Of a DNA stretch of 60,000 nt, positions 1-11,560 are shown piece after piece. Source of the stretch: Cryptomeria japonica. Its lineage: Eukaryota > Streptophyta > Pinopsida > Cupressales > Cupressaceae. Position 1 is the first letter of the stretch, and each line of letters opens with the position of its first letter. A model generated the notes under the pieces. It searched no databases. It was not told where the DNA came from and was given only the letters and a program-made list of their open reading frames with translations. The position numbers and the translations under genes were made by a program. The DNA lies in contig NC_081413.1 in the NCBI RefSeq assembly GCF_030272615.1, positions 24,370,501 to 24,430,500 of the forward strand. Reading direction: 5' to 3'.

Positions 1-999
1 CTCTTCCTATCCTGATGGTTCTCAGATTTAGTCCTCTCCTACTTGGTGGAAATACATTGAATTATTTCATCTCATGGTAATCTTGGTATATTCCAACTCA
101 TCTTCGGATTCTCCTGCAACTTCAACAATTCATGTGTTGTGACTATCCTTGCTTTGGTGGCTCATGTTGGCTTGTTCCTAGCCTAGGATATTATCTCTAA
201 GGTTGGTGTTGTTCTTTCCTTGGGGCCCCTGCTCTTGTTATTCCCTGCTTGCATGATGCTAATATTGTTGTGGTGCCTTCAGATACAATTTTGAGTATTG
301 GACTTATCCCTTCAATGGTCCCTGATTCCTTTTCTCCAAACTAACAAGTTCCCCTTTTGGGTACGACGGCTCATTTATTAGATTCGTCTATATCTTCTAT
401 AAGATCTACTAGTACTGCTCTCTTTGGTTCTCCAGAAAAGGATTCTTCTTGAACTATAGTACGCTGAGAGAAAAATTGTCATTCTTTTCTAAACCAAAAA
501 TCTCATATTTTCATGTTGGGGCTACTTCCCAGTTGTAACTCTAATTTTTAGTAGTTAGTATTTTTGGTTTGAGATAGTTTTATTGTGTTGTACTCAAGTT
601 ACCTAGGTGTAAATATATTGTCTATTAAATTTTTTTGTTCTAATGGTTTCTATCTAATTTGCAATGGGTTTGGGTCCTTTCCCATTTACATTAATAAAAA
701 ACAATTTAGACGAATAATTGTGGCCAATACAAAAAGTAAAATAGCGATGATGGAATGGTTTTTCAGTCAAAAAAATGGAAGAATCACATAGGCTTTAATG
801 AGAAGGCTCTGACTTAAATATTCAATCTTGATTTGAAATCTTTATGCAGATTTGTGCTATTTTCATTCGGTGTTGTTTTCTGCTATGTAACATATACGAT
901 TTATTATGTTTTGTCTTTCGGAAAATAGTTAAAAACATATAAGTAAAAGACAATTTGGAAAGACAATTTGTAATCATTCTATTCATTCTGCTCATTTGG
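1..999. other. Unassigned left flank
   Basis: I recognise no gene here. One forward frame across roughly positions 3-450 is fairly open but has stops and matches no family I know. A 27-bp sequence beginning AAGACAATTTG occurs twice, at 960-986 and 1001-1027. The right part probably grades into the 3' end of the minus-strand LINE that follows. Confidence 0.4.
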
Positions 1000-1879
1000 C
1001 AAGACAATTTGTAATCATTCTATTCATGAGAAATATGAATAAAAGAGATAGAATAAAAGTTTTGAGAAAGGCAAATAACATGTGCCACAAAATTTGCCAA
1101 CCACTAAGAAGAGTTATAAAAAATTCCTTTGTTCAAAAGAGATTAAAATCATTGAATCCAACTTACAAGCTTTCTCCAAGGTTGCAAGGATAGCATGGAC
1201 CTCCATTTGATTATTAGTACCAAACCTATAGCCGAAGAGAAGTTAAATAAACTAAATCATTAATATCATGCCCAATACAACCAATATCTTCATCAAGATT
1301 ACCTATAAAAAAACCACTACTATTCATTATGAAAACACACAAAGGAGGAGAAGACCATTTATCGGCCCTATTAACCTGATGAAAATATTTGACTTGAAAG
1401 CTAGAAGGAAAAGATTCAACCAAATGACCAAAATCTAAGCTCTTCAAAGTCAATATATAAGAGGGAATATTCATTAGAAGTACACTTTGCTACTAAAGTA
1501 TCTCTTAATGACCCTAAAATCTTACATAAAATATAACCAATGTAACTCTCCGGCTGAATTTTCCAAATGACAAAGAAAAGATTAATATCCCAAGTGACCA
1601 ATAAGAAAGTGGCAAAATCCAACGATTCTCCAAACTAGCTTAGAAATAATATAAATAAGTAGAATTTATAAGGGGTTGGCTCCATATATTCCACCATTAC
1701 CTCAAAAAACAACTAAAAAGGGAGATTAGAAAAAAGATGAGACATACATTCCTGATTGACCCCATAGAAAGAACATTTATAAGGGCCTTGAAATGCCCTC
1801 TTTCTAATATCATCCCATGGAAGATATTAAATTTTGACAAAGACAAGAAATAAAGAAATTTAGTATCATAGCCTTAAGC
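1000..1879 (-). pseudogene. LINE-B ORF2, 3' part (zinc-binding and RNase H), decayed
   Basis: Read on the minus strand, about 1735-1830 encodes a reverse-transcriptase zinc-binding domain (KCSFYG, then ECMSHLF). About 1050-1400 resembles the RNase H domain of plant L1-type LINEs: a run like SSGFFIGNLDEDIGCIG where the family has its Asp-Gly and GNPG region, then GTNNQMEVHA, which matches the GTNNxAExxA helix carrying the catalytic Glu. Several frameshifts and stops break the frame, so no product is expected. The coding sense continues in the minus-strand fragment at 56474-57190, on the far side of the Ty3 element G1. This is therefore the 3' half of one LINE split by G1. The family assignment rests on motifs only. 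Confidence 0.75.
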
Positions 1880-1884
1880 CTAAA
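1880..1884. repeat. Target-site duplication CTAAA, left copy (G1)
   Basis: CTAAA lies directly before the TG start of the G1 5' LTR. The same five bases follow the CA end of the G1 3' LTR at 56469-56473. A 5-bp duplication is normal for LTR-retrotransposon integration. Confidence 0.85.
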
Positions 1885-2670
1885 TGATGCAGGAACATCC
1901 TCGGTTCTTGGCAATGTTGCATCAACTAAAAACATTTCTTTTCAGTTTGCTTTTTTGTTTTATAGTTTCAACGTTACTTTCTGCATTTTCTTGTATTGGC
2001 TCATCGGATTTTTTGGAGCTGGATTTTGCTTGTGAACATAACCATTTTCCTTATTCCTAAATCATGGGACTTTTGGATCATTTTTCGACAAGTTATTGCT
2101 TCTAGATTTTGAGATAGTTTTCTGGCTTAGAACACTAGAACTGCTTGGACCTATTTTCTATTGGTGAATCTTCCAGATCCTTTCCGTAGCTTGCAGAGCC
2201 CCAGTTCATTGATTCCAATGTTCGTTAGCATGTGGCCGACCTTCCTTTTGATCTACACTCCATGCTTTAGATTTTTTGGAGGAATCTCTTTGGTGGAGGC
2301 CGACCTGGTGGTTTTTCACATTTAATCTTGTTTTTCGGTATTTGATCCCTCTTGGGCCGACCTAGATCCCTCTTGATCATATAAATCAATGTAATGAAGC
2401 ATCAGAAATTATCACTGAGAACATAGAAGACATATCTTAAGATTCAGAGGTCTGAACTTGACTGATTCTATAATTAATCATGTATGTAGCAGGCCAGTGA
2501 GCCGAATCTTGTAATCCAGATGTTACAAGTTGTTTGGAATCAATTTTCAAGATCTAATTCATTCAGTTCTACATTGCCTCCATCATATCCTCTTGTTTCC
2601 ATTGTGTTTACTCTTTCTTCCTGGTCTGCATTGATCTCTCTGAGGTACCTCTTAACCGGTTACTGCACTA
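1885..2670 (+). repeat. G1 5' LTR (786 bp)
   Basis: The LTR begins TGATGCAGGA and aligns over its whole length with 55684-56468. Its last two bases are TA where the 3' copy has CA, probably a C-to-T change. It is followed after two bases by the primer-binding site. Confidence 0.9.
2380..2386 (+). promoter_or_regulatory. Probable TATA box of the G1 5' LTR
   Basis: TATAAAT stands about 290 bp before the LTR end, and the 3' LTR has the same motif at 56178-56184. The position is plausible for a U3 core promoter. No transcription start can be read from the sequence. Confidence 0.5.
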
Positions 2671-2672
2671 AG

Positions 2673-2684
2673 TGGTATCAGAGC
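2673..2684 (+). other. G1 primer-binding site (tRNA-iMet type)
   Basis: TGGTATCAGAGC lies two bases after the 5' LTR. This is the usual plant sequence complementary to the 3' end of initiator Met tRNA, and it sets the plus-strand polarity of G1. Confidence 0.9.
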
Positions 2685-2808
2685 TAGATTTCATTCTAAA
2701 GATTACGTTGTCCAGAAAATTTTTTTGTAGGGTGGTCGATTATGGATCTGACCCACAATTACAGAGGACTAGCATGAAGATGGCGCATGAAGAAATAGGA
2801 ATGGTGGA

Positions 2809-3757
2809 GTGCGTGGGAATGCATACATTGTTGTGATGGAAATGTTGAGAGGAATTGTAGCCCGGTTAGAAGCTGTTGAGATAGCCCAGAGAAGAGGCCG
2901 ACATATTGAATATGTGAGTGAAGACGAAGAAGAAGAAGCATCGGCAAAACAAGTAGCAAACCCATTAGTGATCGATCCAGATGAAGAGATGTTCTTGAGG
3001 GTTTTGAGTAGGGTGAACACTAAACCATATTTTACCCCACCAGATTATGATGGAAGGTTGGATTCGAATGAATTAATGGATTGGATATCAAAAATGGAGA
3101 AGTAATTTGATTTTGAGAACACCACAAAAGAAAGGAAGGTGAAATATGCCTATACTCAGTTGAAAGGTCATGCATCTCTTTGGGTGGAACATTTGCAGGT
3201 TGATAGACAGAGAAGAGGAAAAGACAAGATCAAATCATGGGAGCAGATGGTTGCCAAGTTAAAATCAAAATTTATGCTTGTTTATTATCAAGGAAATATG
3301 TTCAGGAGATTACATAACTTAAAGGAGAAGGAATCTAGTGTGAAGGAGTATGCTGAAGCATTCTACAAGTTGAATATCAGATCCGGACATGCCAATGTGA
3401 GGTTGAACAAGTTGTGAGATATTTGAATGGATTGTGGACGTCTATATAAGATGAACTCAGTTTGATCAACTTGCAGAGTGTTGAAGAAGCTTACCAATAT
3501 GCCCTGAAAGCGTAAGAGAAGTTGAACAAAAGACATGAGCAGAGACAGACAGGTAGAGGTGGAAAGTTTTCCGAAGGAAGATTTCAAGGAGGCAGAGGAT
3601 ATTCCAAGAGGAAGAGGAACCTATACAGATTAGAACAAGGACAAGGAAGTAAGAAAAGAAGGTAATTCATACCAAAAGGATGACATAAATTTATACCAAA
3701 TAAGAGAACCTGATGGCTACTAGAATGAAAGTTTTGGAAAAGATGACAGAAGACAAG
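2809..3757 (+). pseudogene. G1 gag, first part
   Basis: This is the capsid part of the Ty3 Gag polyprotein. It shows an acidic stretch (SEDEEEEASA, about 2920-2945) and then the retrotransposon gag domain from about 3030, with YAYTQLKGHASLWVEHL and, further on, WEQMVAKLKSKF. A stop at 3103-3105 and a frame change near 3410 break it. After that the frame continues with an Arg/Gly-rich segment (about 3540-3620). The gene stops at an 8-bp repeat at 3750-3757 and resumes at 12889 with the zinc knuckle. The start at 2809 is only the first usable ATG; the real start may be earlier in a broken stretch after the primer site. Confidence 0.8.
3750..3757. repeat. 8-bp direct repeat AAGACAAG, left copy
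   Basis: AAGACAAG here recurs at 12881-12888 on the other side of the 9.1 kb insert. Leaving out the insert and one copy keeps the gag reading frame, so this is a target-site duplication. Eight bases is too long for an LTR element and fits a LINE or a hAT- or MULE-like transposon. Confidence 0.8.
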
Positions 3758-4297
3758 TGATATAGATCCCCAAGGAACAAAGGCTTATAACACAAACTCA
3801 ATCCACTAGATCCTCCACTAATGTCTCACCATTCACATGGATTATTGGACAGCCCTAACAATAAGATTAAAGGAATCATCTACACTCCCATTTTCTCAAT
3901 GGGACCCCACTATATCTATGAGAAACTCATGGAGATACAAATTCTCACATAAATACTATTCTTGAGACCAACTCTCCTGTCACAACCTATGGTTAACATG
4001 GTTTATAATACATCCACCATTGCAAAATAGGTATGTACCCTATAGAACCTTTTGTATAACCCTAGAAACATTGGTCAAAACCAAAACAACACTCTTTGGT
4101 TTGTAAATACGCAACCCTCAACAAGACACCTACTCCTAGTAGCCTTGTTTTGAACTGTTAAGGAAAAACTCAGAAATCGTCCTAATTATACCATAGACTC
4201 TTGACACTTTTTGATGCCTCCATTTTTGACACAAAACACTTCCAAAACTTAGAACCCAACTCTTGCATTGACTAAATAGAGTAACTTAGTGTACAGG
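3758..4297. other. Noncoding left part of the 9.1 kb insert
   Basis: No open frame or recognised domain is present. It could be the 5' untranslated region of LINE-A or part of a carrier element. I found no matching repeat elsewhere in the window. Confidence 0.4.
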
Positions 4298-6022
4298 ATG
4301 CGAGAGCGGGAGAAGGGAGATTTGAATTTAGGGTAGGGTAGGAAACCTAGCAATGGATAGGTGAACAAGGGGAAGAAAGGAAAGGAAGATTCCCGGGACT
4401 TCCTGGATTCCTCTAAGCCAAATAGAAAGGACCCGATGGATGGGGACCCACAAGAAGGAGAAAAGCCTATTGATCCTGATGGAGAAAATAGAAAATCACA
4501 TGGTGGAGACTTTCCAAGGTAGGCACCTATTCAAAGGGACAACGGTCAGTCTTGGACTTCTCTATTTGGTTTTAAACTGAGTGGAAAGTCCTTTCCCCCT
4601 CCAGTTCATAAAATCTTAGACCCAGAAAAAGGTAGATTTTCTATTGAAATTCTAGACCCTATTATTGAGCATAATATTAACCTTATGGAAATGACAATGG
4701 TTGGAATTTTTTGGGGTTGAGGATAAATATTGATATTGTGAGGATATTTTCTAAACACAAATGGGCGCTTAAAGGTCAAGTGGAGATCACTTCTATGTCC
4801 AATGGGATGCTTTCTATGGCCTTCTCATGTAAGGAAGACATGTCAAGGGTGCTCTGTGATGGCCCTTGGATGATTGCTAAATCAATGCTCTTTTTGCAAA
4901 AATGGATGCCAAAGATGGACGTAAATGATTTTTTTTTGTACAAGCCCCAGTTTGGGTCAGAATGTTGAGCCTTCCCTTAGAATTTTGGGTGGAAGATGTC
5001 TTTAAAGGTATTGCTAGTTCCTTCAGAGAACTCCTTTCTATGGATCCTATCACATCTACTAGAAGAAGACTTACCTTTGCTAGGATCTGTGTGGGAGTTA
5101 TGCAAGGCATAGACATGCCCCTATCCATTGACATTAACTCCAGATTAGGAAAATAGAACCAACCAATGGAATATGAAAGTGTCCCTTTTGCTTGTTTTCA
5201 TTGCAAAAAATTAGGACATACAGTAAGGAAATGCCCTCTTCAGGTTATCAAAGATAAAGAAAACAATGAAAAGGCAATGAAATGGAAAGAAAAAAACCCT
5301 GTTAAACATCCAGAGAGCTCTGAAAAAGAGAAAGTGAGTGAAGAAACCAAGAGTGTCATCATCCCTGACACGACAGAAAAACAAGAGAATATTAATGTGG
5401 AAAACCCAAAAATAACTATGCTTGAAGATGGTAAAGAGGATCAAATAGGCAAAGATGATAGAGAACAACAAGATATTAATTAGGAGGATCAACAAAGTGA
5501 TAACCTGGAAGATGGCGAAATACAGGTGGTATTACAGGATAAGGAGGAAGCACATTTGAATCACATTATGGAAAACGGTAGCAGAGATAGCCCTAGAACT
5601 GTTTATGAGGAAGCCCAAAAGTTTTTGATCCTTGGAGGAATCTCGTCGTCAGAATCTGAACAATCGGTGGAGATGGTGAAATCCACCTTCCAACAGTCAC
5701 CAACGACCTCACTACTTAATATAAGTGCTAAGTGGGCCGAGGTTGAAGATGTTGACCATAAGATAACCACCTAGAATACCCAAGAGGAAGATTACCAAGT
5801 GAGGTAGAGGATAGAAAACGACGGGGAAAAAAAGGGCCAAAATCTACCCCTCAGGCTAATCCAAACAAGATAAGAAATCGGATCAAAGTCGACACAGGTT
5901 TTAATCCCTCTCCTCCTTGGAGGAGAAAAGCAAGCCAAATCAAAGATCAAGAGGCAAGCAAGAATATAGTAGATGGTACTCAATTGACCATCCATGAGGT
6001 ATGTTCCCTAGTTAGAAAATGA
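4298..6022 (+). pseudogene. LINE-A ORF1 (DUF4283 / CCHC RNA-binding protein)
   Basis: Plant L1 ORF1 proteins bind the element RNA. From about 4550 the translation shows the DUF4283 pattern: SWTSLFGFKL, KHKWALKGQVEI, then VLCDGPWMIAKSMLFLQKW. A CCHC knuckle (CFHCKKLGHTVRKC) follows at about 5190-5235, then a long acidic, Lys/Glu-rich tail. Frameshifts occur near 4705 and 4950, with several stops. The terminal TGA (6020-6022) overlaps the ATG of ORF2 (6019-6021) as ATGA. That arrangement suggests coupled translation, which is inferred and not shown. Confidence 0.8.
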
Positions 6023-9000
6023 AAATTATTTCATGGAATATTCGTGGATTGAATAGGCCACATAAATAGGATGTTTTCAAAAATTTAGTTAGACAACATA
6101 AACCAGACATTGTTATTATCGAAGAAACTAAAATGACAAAAGAGAAAGTAGAAAATATAAATCTTTTTAAGGATGGGGAAGTTTTTGGTGGTAGCTCTGA
6201 CGGGGCTTCTGGGGGCATTGCCATTTTCTTGAACCTAAGGCAAGTGTCTGGGGAGCCTATCAAGCAGGATAGCAATTTGTCTTTTAGCAGGTTTCAACAC
6301 ATATGGGATGGAACCTCTTTGCTTCTCACCAATATTTATGCCCCTAATAAAAGAGAGGGTAGAAGTAAATTCTGGAAGAAGCTAGAAGCCATTCAGACTC
6401 TTTATAAGGAGGATATGTGGATTGTTATGGGGGATTTCAACACCCCTCTCAGTGACAATGAGAAGTTTAGAGGTGTCCCTTCTCAGTTAGATACTAGAAT
6501 GGATCTTTTGAACTTTATCAATAACCAGGGTCTGCATGATATTGATCTCCAAGGGGCTAATTTTACCTGGGTGAACAAGAGGACATGAGAAGATCTTATT
6601 AAAGTTAGACTTGATAGGGCCCTTATTTCTAATGAGTGGTTTAACCATTATTAGTGCTCCCTATTGGCCATCTTTAGGATTGGTTCTGACCACTTCCTTG
6701 TGGTTTTTGTTGCTGATCATACAATTGTTAAAAGAAACTTCTTGTTTAGATTTGAAAGGATGTGGTTGGACCACCCTAACATTGAGAAGGTCATTGAGAT
6801 GTGGTGGTCTATTGATGTCAAAGGTACTTCTATGTATAGAATGGCTAAAAAGTTAAGGAATGTGAAAGACAATATTAAAAAATAGAACAAAGAGGTTTTT
6901 GGGGATCTGTTTGCAGCCAAGTCCAAAACCCAGCTGGACCTCAAGGAAATATGGGATAAAATCCAAACTAATGGATACAATGATGTATCAATTAGGGAGG
7001 AAAATGAAGTTCTTGTGAAGTACCATAAGATTATCAGAAGAGAGGAAGAATTATGGAAACAAAGGTCTAGATCTCTATGGCTTAAAGTTGGGGACATAAA
7101 CACCAGATTATTCCATATGACTGCTATGAAATATAAGGCTGCAAATAGAATCTCTAAGCTAAGAATTGGGGGAACTGAAATGAGGAAAGATGATGAGGTT
7201 GGGAAGGAAGCCATGAACTTTTTCTTCTCCCTTCTCTTGGTGGATAGTGATCTAGAAGGTCACTCCTAGAGAGCCCTCCTAGAGAAAATTCCTTCAATCA
7301 TTAATGAGGTTTAGAACAAGGCTTTGGTGGCCATCTCTTCTGAGGAGGAAGTTAAAAAAGCATTTTTTCCTTTTGATGGTAGTAAAGCCCCGGGGCCAGA
7401 TGGATTTCCATTGTTCTTCTTTCAACCCTTTGGGACATCCTCAAAAGTGATGTGGTTAAAGGTGTATGAGAGCTTTTTGGGGCTCGAATTATCTTAGAGG
7501 AACTCAATGCTACTTTCATGGTTCTAATCCCCAAATTTCTGGGGGTTGACTTTGTGGATAAGTTTCGTCCAATAAACTTATGCAGCTCTTTCTATAAAAT
7601 CATCTCTAAGGTGGTGACTAGCAGAATGCTAAGGATTATTCCTTTGATAATTTTGCCCCAACAGAGTGGATTTGTTGCTAGCAGACAAATCTTTGACTCT
7701 ATCATTACTATCCATGAAAACATTCACTCACTGGTGGATTAAAAAAAACAAGGCTTTCTAATGAAGTTGGATCTGTCAAAAGCCTATGATCGTGTTGACT
7801 AGAGCTTCTTGGGTAAGGTGCTTGGTGCTTTCGGCTTTGGTGATAGGTTTATTCAAATGATTAATCAACTTATGTCAACCCCTTCTTTCTCTGTTATTGT
7901 GAATGGTGTGCCTTCCCCCTTCTTCAATACTTCTAGGGGCATCAGGTAGGGGGATCCCATATCCCTTATTCTCTTCATCATTCTGGTTGAATGTTTGGAT
8001 AGATTTACTAGTAAATTTATTTCTCTGGGGCTTCTTCGTGGTATATCCCCCTCTTCTAGTTTTAGAGTGTGTACCCATCATAAATTTGTAGATGATACCA
8101 TTTTAATGGGTACTTCATCTATCAAAGAAGTGTCCAATTTGAAGAACCTTCTCAATACTTATAGTTTGCTCTTGAGTCAAAGTATCATTTAGGAGAAAAG
8201 CTCTATTTTCTTCTTCAACACCCCAGAGGACTGATAGTTGAGGATGACCCGGATCCTTGGGTGCCAAATTGGTAAGCCTCCTTCTATCTACCTTGGTCTC
8301 TCTTTAGGTATGAAACCTTCATATCTATTCTAGAATAGTCTTGTGGATAGATTCAATAGAAAGCTGGTTGGGTGGAAAGGTACCCTTCTTAGTCAAGCTG
8401 GAAAAATCTAGGTTTTAAAATCTTCTCTCTGAAGTCTTTTTGGTGTATGCTTTATGCCTCTTGAAAATCCCTGGAAACTTTGTTGAAGCTATTGAGAAAA
8501 TTCAAAAAGCCTTCCTTTGGTCTAGGGTTGAGGAGAAGAAGAGAATGGATGTCATTGCCTAGGATAATGTGTGTAAACCCAAAAAGAAGGGGGTCTGGGT
8601 TTAAGGAATATCAGAACCTTGAACAAAAATCTTCTTGCCAAACAAATCTGTAGAACCTATTAGGGAAAAGTAGAATGGAATGATATTTGGAAGGCTAAGT
8701 ACTTATGAGAGGCTCCCACCATAGAAGATTTCCTAGTCTTTGATCAGCTACCAAGTGGCTCTTTCATTTGGAACAACGTTATCTAGACTAAAGGTATTGT
8801 TAGTTTAGGCAATGTTTGGGCCATAGGAAATGGCAGGAAGGTGGATTTTGGGGATGAGCTTGGATTGGAGGAGCCCTTGTTAATAAAAGTACCTATCAGA
8901 TGCTCATTCAAAATTGTAAAGAGAAGTTCGGTGCTAAAGTGGCTGATTACTGGAAAGATCAAAAGTGGGTGGACCTCGGCTCAACTAATCCCAACCTAAA

Positions 9001-10189
9001 GTAGGTAAACCTAATTATTACCATGTTATCTTAAATACTTGAAGGGAAGACCACATGGTGTAGAGCGGGACCTCTTCAAGGAATTATTTGGTCTCATGTA
9101 CTATCTTTTTGCTGGCTCAATCCCAAGACCCTACTCATTGCTCGGCTAAGGCATGGTTTCCAGGTTTGACTCCTAAAATCAATATCTTTTTGTAGATTCT
9201 TTTGCAAAATAAGATTCTAACTACTGATAATTTGAGAAAGAGGGGCTTATGTCTCCCTAACAGATGCTATCTCTGTCTTAATAATGAGGAATTTGTGAGC
9301 CATATGTTTATACACTGCCCCTTTGTCCTTCCTATCTGGGGGATGTTTTTTCAAATTTGGGGGTTGAATTAGGTTTTCCCAGAGGACATTCAAGACTGTT
9401 TCAAAAGCTAGTACTATTCTACCAATAACCCCACCTTAAGAAATCTATGGAAGTTTTCCTTTGCTCATATCCTTTGGGGTATATGGAAAGAGAGGAATAA
9501 CATAATATTCAGGAATGATATTAATACTTCTGAAGTGGTGTGGGCCAAGATAAAATATAATCGTGTTGAGAATGTGATGAATAGGGGTGAGAATTGTTGT
9601 TATATAAAGGACTTTGATGTTCTTAGGTGCTGGATTATCCCAACCTACATGGGCACCAACATCAATCAAATCAAAAGAAGTATGTGTAGCTGTTCTTTTC
9701 CCCTAATGATTGGTTTAAGGCCAACTTTGATGGTGTTGCTAAAGGGAACCCTGGACCTGCTGGTTGTGGTGGAGTTATCCAGAATGTGGCTGGCTTTTGT
9801 ACTGGGATGGTTGCCTATCCCTTGGGGAATCAAACTAATCATCTAGCGGAAGCCATGAGTGCCCTTCAAACTATTAAATTAGCCTATAATTTGGGTGTCA
9901 AAATGTTATGATAGGAAGGAGACTCTAAAAAAATTATTAATTGTCTCCTTGGTAAATACCAACCCTCATGGATAATTAAAAACATCATTGATTTTGCTAG
10001 GGAGTCTATTCAGGGGTTTGATAAATGCCACATTACCCATGATTATAGAGAGGCTAATAGGTGTGTTGACTAGGCTATCAAAAAGGTAGCACAAAGAGAG
10101 AAAATCATGATCTGGAATTACGAGGGGGAGCTCCCTTGTGCGGCATGTGATATCTTAAATTATGAAAGATTTTATGGTAAGCAAGGCTA
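6019..10189 (+). pseudogene. LINE-A ORF2 (endonuclease, RT, RNase H)
   Basis: This is the LINE enzyme that nicks target DNA and reverse-transcribes from the nick. The endonuclease starts at once (KIISWNIRGLN), with MGDFNTP near 6427 and GSDHF near 6680. RT motifs are KAPGPDG (about 7386), LDLSKAYDRVD (7769-7799) and FVDDT (about 8085). A zinc-binding domain lies at about 9262-9330 (CYLC, then HMFIHCP). RNase H runs from about 9720 (FDGVAKGNPGPAG, AEAMSAL, EGDS), so its Asp, Glu and Asp are all visible. Stops include 6067-6069, 7800-7802 and 7947-7949, with a frameshift near 7425. The C-terminal end at 10187-10189 is the first stop after a conserved-looking tail. Confidence 0.85.
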
Positions 10190-10269
10190 GATATGAAATC
10201 ATTCCCCGGGGTGATAGGGGTGGTCATGGTAGAAGGAGCTGATACTATATGCAACCAAGAAGGAGGTAC

Positions 10270-11560
10270 AGTAATAATTGAAGGATCACTTCGCATGCTT
10301 TATTGGTGTTTTTTACCCTATCGAATAGAAGCATTAGAAATTTCCATAGACTTCTAGTGGTTTCTCACATGAAGTTCATAGGGAAGAAAGGTATTTGTAG
10401 GAATTTATAGTTGATAGACATCAGTAGCATTATGAGGGGAAACCAAAAGAGAACGGAGGCTACCACTATTGAAAAATGGAGGAACTATCCTTAGGTCTGG
10501 GTGGTTCTCCAAGCTACCAAGATGACTGATTTCATGGAGAGAATGTAGGAGAAATGACCCAAAATTACAAGAATTTTTAAGAAGGGCTGGAATAAAGGTA
10601 CATTGAAAATAGGCACCGAAACTATGATCGCTGAGTTTATGGGTCTTCCGATGGATGACATAAAATTCTATAGGGATAGAAAAACTTTTGATATGGCCGT
10701 GAAGAAGTTTCTGAAGGATGAGGAGGAGAAAGCCAGATTGGTGAAGGGAATCCATACCTACTACTTGCCAAAGGTAATTAAGCTAATTTGGAGAAGCAAA
10801 AAAGGAAAAAGGAAAATCCCATAATAGCAAGCAAAACCCTAAAATTAAGGATGTGGGAACCAAGAATCGGTTGCCTCTCAAGACTGACTCTAAGGGTAAG
10901 GGCCTGATGGGGGAGGAAAAGGCCATGAAAGAAGCTCAGAGCTTTGATGTCAGGGAGGTGGGTCTTGAGGTTAATTTAGAGCCTGCAAGAGACAAGACCT
11001 AGGAAGATAATCACCTGGATATTGACCTCTACATCAATAATGGCATAGATAGCTTCAACAAGGTGCTCCATTGGATGCAAAACAAAATTTATGACATTAA
11101 AACCAAGCAAGCACAAGAAGAAGGTAAAATTAAGACCATAGAAGCAATTGGCTTGGGTAAATTCAACTCCCTTCCACATTGTCTCAATGAGCTCACCAAA
11201 GCTGTTAGTAATGTAGAGGAGATCATCAATGCTAATCAGAATAACTTTCTTAACTTGGAGAATATAGCAAAGGCTACTGAAAAAAGACTTGAAAGAGTCG
11301 AGAACACGCTCAAAAAGATTGGTGAGCAAAGTCATAAGATCCTAAAAGCCACCTCAGCTAGTATGAAGGCTCTTATCAATAAGCTTGAGAATGACCATGC
11401 GGATAAGGCTTTGGCGGGCATCATTAAAGCGAAGGAAGATACCCCTGAGGATAAGGAGATTGGGCTTGGTAGAAGAACACGTACGAGCACTAGAAAGATG
11501 AAAAGCCAAAGCAAGGAAATTGAGGAAATAAAGCGGACAACTGGAGCTAGAAGCAGCTGA
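10270..11560 (+). pseudogene. LINE-A third ORF, function unknown
   Basis: Coding-like sequence continues after the ORF2 stop. About 10500-10800 reads KMTDFMERM, ITRIFKKGWNKGTLKIG, then MGLPMDDIKFYRDRKTFD. This resembles, from memory, hypothetical proteins seen next to plant retroelements, but I cannot name a domain. A long open frame at 11063-11560 (165 codons) is rich in Glu and Lys with heptad-like spacing, so a coiled coil is likely. The frame shifts near 10810. It lies on the same strand, just after RNase H and before the LINE 3' end, so it probably belongs to the LINE. It may instead be captured sequence. Confidence 0.5.

Noticed and set aside
585-791. 68-codon forward ORF in the left flank
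   Set aside because: AT-rich, no family resemblance, no supporting context; expected by chance.
6717-7214. 165-codon minus-strand ORF inside LINE-A
   Set aside because: Lies opposite the clear ORF2 frame and has no domain; Leu/Ser-rich shadow.
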